64,000 nt of DNA from Cellulomonas sp. PhB143 (lineage in GTDB: Bacteria > Actinomycetota > Actinomycetes > Actinomycetales > Cellulomonadaceae): the NCBI RefSeq assembly GCF_003752595.1, contig NZ_RKIJ01000013.1, forward strand, positions 124,001 through 188,000, given 5' to 3'. Shown piece by piece: positions 57,973 to 64,000 of the stretch (its first letter is position 1; the number at the start of each line of letters is the position of its first letter). The notes under the pieces are model-generated. The model searched no databases, was not told where the DNA came from, and saw nothing but the letters and a program-made list of their open reading frames with translations. Both the position numbers and the translations under genes were made by a program.

Positions 57973-59604
57973 ATGGGCGCGCGAGACGCAGGAACCTTCG
58001 ACTACGTGGTGGTCGGCGCCGGATCGGCCGGTGCCGCGCTCGCCCACCGGCTCAGCGAGGACCCGTCCCGCTCCGTCGTGCTGCTGGAGGCGGGCGGCGC
58101 CGACACCAACCAGTCGCTGCACATCCCGGCCGCCTTCTCGAGCCTGTTCAAGAGCGAGTTCGACTGGAACTACGAGACGGTCCCGCAGCCCGAGCTGGCG
58201 GGGCGCACGGTCTACTGGCCGCGCGGGAAGGTGCTCGGCGGGTCGTCCTCGATCAACGCGATGATGTGGGTGCGGGGCTTCGCCGCGGACTACGACCGCT
58301 GGGCCGAGCTCGCCGGGCCCGCGTGGTCCTACGAGTCGCTGGTGCCGACGTTCCGCAAGATCGAGAACGTGCAGGACGCGACGGATCCCGAGCACGGGAC
58401 CGACGGGCCGATGCGGGTGGAGGCCCAGCGTGACCCGCGACGTCTGACCGGCGCGTTCCTGCGCGCGGCGACCGAGGCGGGCTACCCCCTGGTGCCGGCG
58501 AACTCGCGCCGCCCCGAGGGCTTCAGCCAGACGATGGTCAGCGAGACGAAGGGCGCCCGGCACAGCACCGCCGACGGCTACCTGAAGCCCGCCCGGGAGC
58601 GCGCCAACCTCACCGTGCGCACGGGCAGCCACGCCACGCGGGTCGTCTTCGAGGGGACCCGCGCGGTCGGCGTCGAGTACGTGGCCGACGGCGAGGTGCG
58701 CCGGGCCACCGCCCGCAACGAGGTGGTCCTCAGCGGCGGCGCCGTCAACACGCCCCAGCTGCTCATGCTCTCCGGCGTGGGTGACGCGTCGCAGCTCGCC
58801 GGGCTCGGGATCGACGTGGTCTCGCACTCGCCCGAGGTGGGCGCCAACCTGCGCGACCACCTGATGTCGTTGTTCGTCGTCGAGACGGGGCCGGGCAGCC
58901 TGATGTCCGCGACCACCCTCCCGGAGCTGGGCAAGTACCTGTTGCGCCGGCGCGGGATGCTCACGTCGAACGTGGGGGAGGCCTACGGGTTCGTCCGGTC
59001 GCACGAGAGCCTCGACCTGCCGGACGTCGAGATCATCTACGCGCCCGTCGCCTACGTCGACGAGGGCCTGGCGGGGATCCCCGGTCACGGGCAGAGCATC
59101 GGACCGGTCCTCGTGGCGCCGAAGAGCACGGGCACGATCACCCTCGCCTCGGCGGACCCGTTCGACAAGCCGGTCATCGACCCGCGCTACCTCTCGGACC
59201 CCGAGGGCGCCGACCGCGCCGCACTCCTCTCGGGCCTCGTGATCGCCGACCGGATCCTGTCCGCGCCGTCGCTGGCGGCGCTGACCACCGGGCGCTACCT
59301 GCGCCCCGCGAACGGGGAGGGGATGAGCCTGGCCGAGCGTGCCGAGGCCTCGCTCGTCTCGACGGCGCACACGCTCTACCACCCGACGAGCACGGTACGG
59401 ATGGGCACGGACGGCGCGGCCCCCGTCGACGGCGAGCTGCGGGTGCGCGGGGTGCAGGGCCTGCGCGTCGCCGACGCGTCCGTCATGCCCGAGATCATCC
59501 GCGGGCACACCAACGCCCCGTCGATCGTGATCGGGGAGAAGGCGGCCGAGCTGGTCCTCGCCGACGAGCGTCGAGGCGCCGCCCGTCAGGGCTCGGCGGC
59601 CTGA
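57973..59604 (+). CDS. GMC-family FAD-dependent oxidoreductase (choline/alcohol dehydrogenase type)
   Basis: A 543-residue flavoenzyme. The FAD-binding start is FDYVVVGAGSAGAALAHRLSED, GMC signature 1 is RGKVLGGSSSINAMMWVRG (residues ~85-103), signature 2 is SGGAVNTPQLLMLSGVG, and the C-terminal active-site segment is LYHPTSTVRMG with HTNAPSIVIGEKAAEL. It oxidises an alcohol to an aldehyde. The ATG at 57973 follows AGGAG by seven bases. With the upstream aldehyde dehydrogenase it could form an alcohol-to-acid module. Confidence 0.92.
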   Translation: MGARDAGTFDYVVVGAGSAGAALAHRLSEDPSRSVVLLEAGGADTNQSLHIPAAFSSLFKSEFDWNYETVPQPELAGRTVYWPRGKVLGGSSSINAMMWVRGFAADYDRWAELAGPAWSYESLVPTFRKIENVQDATDPEHGTDGPMRVEAQRDPRRLTGAFLRAATEAGYPLVPANSRRPEGFSQTMVSETKGARHSTADGYLKPARERANLTVRTGSHATRVVFEGTRAVGVEYVADGEVRRATARNEVVLSGGAVNTPQLLMLSGVGDASQLAGLGIDVVSHSPEVGANLRDHLMSLFVVETGPGSLMSATTLPELGKYLLRRRGMLTSNVGEAYGFVRSHESLDLPDVEIIYAPVAYVDEGLAGIPGHGQSIGPVLVAPKSTGTITLASADPFDKPVIDPRYLSDPEGADRAALLSGLVIADRILSAPSLAALTTGRYLRPANGEGMSLAERAEASLVSTAHTLYHPTSTVRMGTDGAAPVDGELRVRGVQGLRVADASVMPEIIRGHTNAPSIVIGEKAAELVLADERRGAARQGSAA

Positions 59605-59637
59605 GCGCGGTCGCCGAGGGCCGCGGGGGCGGGTACG

Positions 59638-59763
59638 ACGCACCTGTCACGAGTCGACCCGCAGCTGCGCGCCGCCACCGCGAGGCTGCCCGTGCCGGAC
59701 GTGCGCCACCGGGCGGTACGCCGGCCGAGGTGCCCGCTCGAGAGGGTCGTGCGCGCGGGCTGA
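59638..59763 (+). pseudogene. Possible remnant of an alpha/beta-hydrolase gene
   Basis: In the 231-bp gap after the GMC gene, a short frame reads LSRVDPQLRAATARLPVPDV and stops at 59761. That wording resembles the N-terminus of Lip-type esterases (VDPELRAxL...LPxxDL). There is no start codon in frame and no downstream hydrolase. It may be a decayed fragment or chance similarity. Confidence 0.25.
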
Positions 59764-59791
59764 GGCCCGGGCCGTCGGGCGGCCCGGGCCT
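59763..59791. terminator. Hairpin between the GMC and NmrA genes
   Basis: AGGCCCGGGCC (59763-59773) pairs perfectly with GGCCCGGGCCT (59781-59791), an 11-bp stem with a 7-base loop, between two convergent genes. No U-tract follows on either strand. Confidence 0.55.
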
Positions 59792-59835
59792 GCGCTCCGT
59801 CTCGCGCGCGCTCGGCGAGCTGGGTGCGCGTGCGG

Positions 59836-60699
59836 CTATGCCCGGAGCGCCGCCCGCAAGCCCTCGACGAGCGGCGTCGTCGGGCGCCCGACGAGGTCGC
59901 GCAGGTCGCTCGTGGCGTCCGCGAGGTCGCCGCGGCGGATGTCGCCGTCGAGCGTGACGACGAAGTCCGCCGTCCCCTCGTCGAGCCCGGACCCGAGCAG
60001 CGCGGCGTGGTGCTCGTCGCTCGAGACCTGCTGGACGGCCACCGGGGTGCCGAGCACCTGGCTCGCCGCGTCGGCCAGCTCCGCGAACGTCCAGGCGACG
60101 TCGCCGCTGAGCTCGTAGACGCGCCCGTCGTGCGCCTCGCCGCCGGCCACGACCACGGCGGCGGCGGCCGCGTAGTCGTCGCGGCTCGCGCTGGCGACGC
60201 GCCCGTCGCCGGCGCTCGTGAGGATCACGCCGCTCTCGCGGGCGGCGCTGACCGCGTCGGCGTAGTTCTCCGTGTACCAGTTGTTGCGCAGGACGGTCCA
60301 CGCGAGCCCCGAGTCCCGCAGGAGCTGCTCGGTCGCGGTGTGCTCCGGGGCGAGGACCAGTGCGGTCTCGTCGGCGTGCGGGGCGCTCGTGTACACGACC
60401 CGGCGCACGCCCGCCGCCTTCGCGGCGTCGATCACGCTGCCGTGCTGCGCGACGCGGCGCCCCACCTCACTGCCCGAGACCAGCAGCACGGTCTGCGCGC
60501 CGGCGAACGCTGCCTCGAGCGCGGCAGCGTCGGAGTAGTCGGCGACCGCGGTCCGCACGCCGCGGGCGGCGAGCCCCGCGAGGCGGTCGGCGCTGCGCCC
60601 GACGGCGGTGATCTCTCCGGCGGGTGTGCCGCCAGCGATCAGGTGCTCGATCGTGAGCCGGCCCAGCTGGCCGGTGGCTCCGGTGACGACGACAGACAT
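59836..60699 (-). CDS. NmrA-like NAD(P)H-binding reductase (quinone oxidoreductase 2 type)
   Basis: A 287-residue atypical short-chain reductase. It has the nucleotide-binding VVTGATGQLGRLTIEHLI, VLLVSGSEVGRRVAQH, RRVVYTSAPHADETAL and the substrate-side WTVLRNNWYTENYAD, all typical of the QorB/YtfG branch that reduces quinones with NADPH. It is divergent from an HxlR regulator, the standard partner for such genes, so response to quinones or electrophiles is likely. Confidence 0.9.
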   Translation of the reverse strand: MSVVVTGATGQLGRLTIEHLIAGGTPAGEITAVGRSADRLAGLAARGVRTAVADYSDAAALEAAFAGAQTVLLVSGSEVGRRVAQHGSVIDAAKAAGVRRVVYTSAPHADETALVLAPEHTATEQLLRDSGLAWTVLRNNWYTENYADAVSAARESGVILTSAGDGRVASASRDDYAAAAAVVVAGGEAHDGRVYELSGDVAWTFAELADAASQVLGTPVAVQQVSSDEHHAALLGSGLDEGTADFVVTLDGDIRRGDLADATSDLRDLVGRPTTPLVEGLRAALRA

Positions 60700-60772
60700 G
60701 ATGTTCCCTCTCGTTGCGCGACGTGGTTCGTCCGTCCCAACCCGGACCGCACGCCGTTGCTTCCCGGACTGC

Positions 60773-60800
60773 GGTACGCACTTTCGAGTAAGGTACGCAC
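60773..60800. promoter_or_regulatory. Candidate HxlR operator, direct repeat GGTACGCAC
   Basis: GGTACGCAC occurs at 60773-60781 and again at 60792-60800, 19 bases apart, immediately before the HxlR start. The second copy overlaps the end of the TAAGGT hexamer (60789-60794). An ACTTTCGAGT inverted element lies between the copies. Autoregulation and control of the divergent NmrA gene from this site are inferred. Confidence 0.45.
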
Positions 60801-61193
60801 ATGGAGGTAAGCAGCGAGGTCAGGCCGGTGAGCCGCCTGTTCACCGCGGGGGTTCTGCCGGCCGCCTGCCCGTCGCGCACGGTGCTGGACCACGTGACGA
60901 GCCGCTGGGGCGTGCTGGTCCTCGTCGCCCTCGCCGAGCGAGAGATGCGGTGGGGCGAGCTGCGCCGCACCGTGGAGGGCGTCAGCGAGAAGATGCTCGC
61001 CCAGACGCTGCGCACGCTCGAGGCGGACGGGATCGTGCACCGCGAGGCGTGGGCGAGCATCCCGCCGCGCGTCGACTACTCGCTCACGGACCGCGGGCGG
61101 GAGCTGGCGCAGCGGCTGCTGCCCCTGACGGACTGGATCGCCGACAACGCGGACGCGATCGTCGGGACGGCGGCCGCGAGCCCGGAGTCATGA
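60801..61193 (+). CDS. HxlR-family winged-helix transcription regulator
   Basis: A 130-residue regulator: CPSRTVLDHVTSRWGVLVLVAL, LRRTVEGVSEKMLAQTLRTLEADGIVHREAW and PPRVDYSLTDRGREL are the standard HxlR order. The cysteine in AACPSRT is at the position used as an electrophile or aldehyde sensor in HypR/QorR-type members. The ATG at 60801 is six bases after TAAGGT, so it is probably leaderless. The 3' end overlaps the convergent IclR gene by six bases. Confidence 0.92.
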   Translation: MEVSSEVRPVSRLFTAGVLPAACPSRTVLDHVTSRWGVLVLVALAEREMRWGELRRTVEGVSEKMLAQTLRTLEADGIVHREAWASIPPRVDYSLTDRGRELAQRLLPLTDWIADNADAIVGTAAASPES

Positions 61194-61997
61194 CGCCGGG
61201 CTCGCGGGCAGAGCCTCCTGGCACAGCTCCCGAGAGACGCCGCGGGCCGCGGCGCGCACCGCGGCCACGGAGCCGACGGGGTCGAACGCGTCGCTCGGCG
61301 TGACGACGCTCAGCGCGGCGACGACGCCGTCGGGCCCGCGCACCGGTGCCGCCGCGGTGCTCCGCGCCCACGGCTGCCCCGTGCGGCCCACGGCGAACCC
61401 GCCGCGGCGGACCTCGGCGAGCATCCGGCGCAGGTCCTGCGGCCCGTCGAACGCCTCCTGCCGGTCACCGGAGGCGAACCTGCCGACGGCGTCCTCCTGG
61501 ACGTCGTGCGGGGCGTGGGCCAGCAGCACGAGCCCGACGCCGGTCGTCGCCAGCGGGATCCGCCCGCCGACCCGGTAGCGCACCGCGTCGGCGTCGTGCG
61601 CGGACAGGCGCTCGACGAGGAGCGCGTCGGTGCCGTCCCGCACGGCGAGCAGGACGTGCTGGCGGGTGACGTGGAACAGGTCCTCCATGAACGGCAGGGC
61701 GACCTCGCGCAGCCCGTGGCCGCGCGGGGCGACCTCGAGCAGGCCGAGCCCCACCGTGAACCGCCCGTCGTCCAGGCGCTCGAGCGCGCCGACGTCCACC
61801 AGCGAGCGCGCGAGCCGCAGCGCGCTGCTGCGGGGCGTCCCGCTGCGCCGGGCGAGGTCGGAGAGCGCGAGGGTGCGGTGCTCGGCGTCGAAGGCGCGCA
61901 GGAGCGCGAACGCCCGCTCGACGACGCCGGGGCCCGGCGGAGGACGGCGCCCCGGCGCCGGGACGGGGACGTCGGCCGGCCGGCTCGGTGCGGGCAT
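61188..61997 (-). CDS. IclR-family transcription regulator
   Basis: A 269-residue regulator with an N-terminal winged helix (GVVERAFALLRAFDAEHRTLALSDLARRSGTPRSSALRLARSLVDVGAL) and the C-terminal effector domain (LVERLSAHDADAVRYRVGGRIPLATTGVGLVLLAH). The effector is unknown; IclR proteins usually sense small carbon compounds. The ATG at 61997 follows GAGGAGGGAG; a longer frame to 62075 adds nothing conserved. It is divergent from the DUF5808 gene, with palindromic repeats between them. Confidence 0.9.
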   Translation of the reverse strand: MPAPSRPADVPVPAPGRRPPPGPGVVERAFALLRAFDAEHRTLALSDLARRSGTPRSSALRLARSLVDVGALERLDDGRFTVGLGLLEVAPRGHGLREVALPFMEDLFHVTRQHVLLAVRDGTDALLVERLSAHDADAVRYRVGGRIPLATTGVGLVLLAHAPHDVQEDAVGRFASGDRQEAFDGPQDLRRMLAEVRRGGFAVGRTGQPWARSTAAAPVRGPDGVVAALSVVTPSDAFDPVGSVAAVRAAARGVSRELCQEALPASPAS

Positions 61998-62128
61998 CGG
62001 CTCGCTCCCTCCTCGCGTCGTCGTTGACCGGTGTCCAGCGTGCCACTGCCCGGGCGCCACCGGAACGGTCGACACCCGTGCCCGCGCCGGCGTCGTGGCG
62101 ACCTGCCCCGCGGGGGTGGATCATGGCC

Positions 62129-62158
62129 CCGGTGCTGCACCGGCCGGTGCTGCACCGC
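62129..62158. promoter_or_regulatory. Tandem 15-bp palindromes between the IclR and DUF5808 genes
   Basis: CCGGTGCTGCACCGG (62129-62143) is a palindrome around a central T and is followed directly by CCGGTGCTGCACCGC (62144-62158). Two adjacent near-identical palindromes in a divergent promoter region suggest a regulator-binding site, possibly for the neighbouring IclR protein. Confidence 0.45.
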
Positions 62159-62176
62159 CCGACGACGGAGGTACGC

Positions 62177-62473
62177 ATGGGACACCACAAGAAGCGCGGC
62201 GGGCTCGGCGGGCTGGTCCGCCTCGTGACGATCGGGCTGGCGGTCGCGGCCGTCACCAAGGAGCTGCAGAAGCCGTCGGGGGAGCGGACCTGGCACGGCA
62301 CCGTCGCGGGGTTCGTCCCCTACGAGTTCCGGCCGCCGACGCTCGGTCGCCTGCGCGAGCGCGTGTGGGACCCGCAGGGGACCCACCTGCTCAGCCCGCA
62401 CGTGTGGGGCGTCGGCTGGACCGTCAACCTCGGTCGCGTGGTCGCCATCGTCCGCCACGGCGCGGACGCCTGA
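62177..62473 (+). CDS. DUF5808 family small protein
   Basis: A 98-residue protein. A basic N-terminus (MGHHKKRGG) and a short hydrophobic stretch (LVRLVTIGLAVAAV, residues ~13-26) precede the DUF5808 core GTVAGFVPYEFRPPTLGRL...VWDPQGTHLLSPHVWGVGWTVNLG. No function is known. The ATG at 62177 follows GGAGG (62167-62171) by five bases. It ends 16 bases from the convergent arginine deiminase gene. Confidence 0.85.
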   Translation: MGHHKKRGGLGGLVRLVTIGLAVAAVTKELQKPSGERTWHGTVAGFVPYEFRPPTLGRLRERVWDPQGTHLLSPHVWGVGWTVNLGRVVAIVRHGADA

Positions 62474-62489
62474 GCGCGGCCGGCGGCGG

Positions 62490-63758
62490 TCACAGCTCGA
62501 CCGGGTCCCGCTCGAGCGGGCAGGTCATGCAGTGCCCGCCGCCGCGGCCGCGACCGAGCTCGGCGCCGACGATCTCGACGACCTCGATCCCGGCGTCGCG
62601 CAGCAGCATGTTGGTGGTGGTGTTGCGGTCGTAGGCCATGACGACGCCCGGCTCGAGCGCGACGACGTTGTTGCCCGAGTCCCACTGCTGGCGCTCGGTG
62701 TCGTAGACGTTGCCGCCGGTGTCGACGGTGCGCAGCTCGGCCAGGCCCAGGGCGGTGCGCACCACCTCGAGGAACGGGCGCGTCTCCTGCACGACGCCGA
62801 AGCCGGGGGAGCGGTCGCTGGGGCGCAGCGTGAACGCCTGGATCGAGTGGACGATCTCCGGGTAGATCGTCACGCAGTCACGGTCGGCGAAGGTGAAGAC
62901 GGTGTCCAGGTGCATCGCGGCGCGCAGCTTGGGCATGCCGGCGACGATCACCTGCTCGGCGGCACCCGCCTCGAACAGGCGCACCGCGACCTGCGTGATG
63001 GCCTGGCGCGAGCTGCGCTCGCCCATGCCGACGATCACGACGCCGTTGCCGGGCACCATGACGTCGCCTCCCTCCAGGGAGGCCGTCCCCCAGTCCTGCT
63101 CCGGGTCCCCCCACCAGACCTCGGCGCCCGCGAACCTCGGGTGGAACCGGTAGACCGCCTTCATCAGCAGCGTCTCGTCGTGCCGCGCGGGCCAGTAGAG
63201 CGGGTTGAGCGTGACGCCCCCGTAGATCCAGCAGGTGGTGTCGCGCGTGTAGAGGGAGTTGGGCAGCGGGGGCATGAGGTACTCGCCCCGGCCGAGCGAC
63301 TCGCGCGCGAGGTCGATCGAGGCGGGCCGCAGGTCCCGGGGCAGCTCGAGCGTGGACAGCCCGCCGACGAGGTGCCGGGCGAGCTGGTCGGTGCGCAGCT
63401 CGTCGAGGTAGGCGCGCGTGGGCTCGACCAGACCGAGCCCGACCTCGTTCGCCACGATCTTGCGGTCGAGCAGCCAGGCCCGCGCCCGCGGGTCCTCCAG
63501 GGTCTGCGCGAGCACGCGGTGCAGCTCGAGGACCTCGATGTCGCGCTCGGTCAGGGAGCGGACGAAGTCGGCGTGGTCCTCCTGCGCGCGCTGGACCCAC
63601 ATGACGTCGTCGAACAGCAGGTCGTCGCAGTTGCTGGGGGTCAGCCGGCTGTGCGCCAGACCGGGCTCGCAGACGAGCACGCTGCGCAGCGTGCCGACCT
63701 CCGAGCCGACCGAGAACGTGCGTGCCGGTGGCGTGCCTGCCGGTGCCGTGGTGTCCAT
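62490..63758 (-). CDS. arcA: Arginine deiminase
   Basis: A 422-residue guanidine-modifying enzyme that hydrolyses arginine to citrulline and ammonia. The catalytic cysteine is in [10 protein letters not shown] near the C-terminus; aspartate and histidine are in SLEGGDVMV and [10 protein letters not shown], and [16 protein letters not shown] is conserved. The ATG at 63758 lies six bases after CAGGGT (minus strand 63770-63765) and lacks a ribosome site. arcB and arcC are not in this window, so either only the first step is here or the partners lie beyond the edge. Confidence 0.96.
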   Translation of the reverse strand: MDTTAPAGTPPARTFSVGSEVGTLRSVLVCEPGLAHSRLTPSNCDDLLFDDVMWVQRAQEDHADFVRSLTERDIEVLELHRVLAQTLEDPRARAWLLDRKIVANEVGLGLVEPTRAYLDELRTDQLARHLVGGLSTLELPRDLRPASIDLARESLGRGEYLMPPLPNSLYTRDTTCWIYGGVTLNPLYWPARHDETLLMKAVYRFHPRFAGAEVWWGDPEQDWGTASLEGGDVMVPGNGVVIVGMGERSSRQAITQVAVRLFEAGAAEQVIVAGMPKLRAAMHLDTVFTFADRDCVTIYPEIVHSIQAFTLRPSDRSPGFGVVQETRPFLEVVRTALGLAELRTVDTGGNVYDTERQQWDSGNNVVALEPGVVMAYDRNTTTNMLLRDAGIEVVEIVGAELGRGRGGGHCMTCPLERDPVEL

Positions 63759-63879
63759 GGCAGGACCCTGTCACGTCCGCCGTCCGCTTGCCGTGACGGC
63801 GCGCTCGCGCGATTCCTCGCGGCGCCGCACCGGACTGACCAGCGGCTTTCCGCACAACGAAATCCGCATTCCGAAAACA

Positions 63880-63908
63880 TTGTGTCCTGGGCCACACGGT
63901 GCTACGTT
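63880..63908 (+). promoter_or_regulatory. Promoter with CRP/FNR-like box in the arcA upstream region
   Basis: TTGTGT (63880-63885) and TACGTT (63903-63908) are 17 bases apart, a good promoter pointing right. TGTG at 63881 and CACA at 63893 form TGTG-N8-CACA, the core pattern of Crp/Fnr-type operators, directly over the -35. The surrounding 30 bases are unusually A/T-rich for this genome. Confidence 0.5.
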
Positions 63909-63965
63909 CCTCCGCAAGCCCAAGGCGGGCTCCCGCGGACCATGCGCCGGGGAGCTATCTACCAG

Positions 63966-64000
63966 GTGAACCAGCACGAATCGCCTGCAGCGCCCCGGCT
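63966..64000 (+). CDS. Start of a gene cut by the right edge
   Basis: GTG at 63966 has GGGGAG about ten bases upstream and opens a frame that runs to the window end (NQHESPAAPR). It is downstream of the promoter at 63880-63908. Opposite arcA, an arginine/ornithine antiporter (ArcD-like) would be a natural guess, but eleven codons cannot show it. Confidence 0.4.
   Translation, partial: MNQHESPAAPR

Overview
The window is chromosomal DNA of a high-GC actinobacterium. Support comes from RbpA, WhiA, OpcA, the DUF3090 / SCO1664-type trio, GTG starts in about half the genes, and the gene orders rapZ-yvcK-whiA-gap-pgk-tpiA-secG, tkt-tal-zwf-opcA-pgl opposite ctaB, and xerD-parA-scpA-scpB-rluB-cmk-der. 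The overall content fits the order Micrococcales, perhaps a Cellulomonas or Promicromonospora relative; that placement is inference. I see no insertion sequence, prophage, CRISPR array or rRNA. No non-coding stretch exceeds 300 bases; the longest are 28786-29056, 3379-3622, 59605-59835, 10005-10223 and 63759-63965.

Left third (1-28785): a 5'-truncated polA, a methyltransferase, rpsA, an ABC exporter, coaE, uvrB, a TerC-type transporter behind a probable manganese riboswitch, then YciI, metallo-hydrolase and GH15 genes on the minus strand, uvrA with a LexA-like box, and an OsmC protein. From 17790 to 23735 runs a complete mevalonate operon transcribed leftward: idi (type I), mvk, mvaD, pmk, mvaA, mvaS. 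It would convert acetoacetyl-CoA plus acetyl-CoA to IPP and DMAPP. The uvrC-rapZ-yvcK-whiA operon follows, so all three UvrABC subunits lie within 18 kb.

Middle third (28786-49282): the lower-glycolysis genes gap-pgk-tpiA, with hairpins in both gaps, then secG and rbpA. The pentose-phosphate operon tkt-tal-zwf-opcA-pgl faces left and is interrupted between tal and tkt by a run of 22 G followed by 31 C. Next come ctaB (haem O synthase), xerD, a ParA ATPase, scpA-scpB (condensin partners), rluB, aroH, cmk, an acyltransferase and der.

Right third (49283-64000): a membrane protein, tRNA-Pro(GGG) with a terminator, a small P-loop kinase, the poorly understood trio of histidine phosphatase, DUF3090 and kinase-like protein, a YihY membrane protein, a PrsW-type protease, and a more accessory tail. 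That tail holds an NTF2-like protein, an atypical aldehyde dehydrogenase paired with a GMC oxidoreductase, an NmrA reductase opposite an HxlR regulator, an IclR regulator opposite a DUF5808 protein, and arginine deiminase opposite a gene cut by the right edge.

Two expression features recur. Many first genes of transcription units have a -10-like hexamer (A at position 2, T at position 6) exactly 6-7 bases before the start codon and no Shine-Dalgarno sequence, which points to leaderless mRNAs. Genes inside operons usually overlap as GTGA or ATGA, which points to translational coupling. I found no clearly new defence or mobile system. The least explained pieces are the DUF3090 trio, the ALDH/GMC pair and the candidate operators in the right-hand 8 kb.
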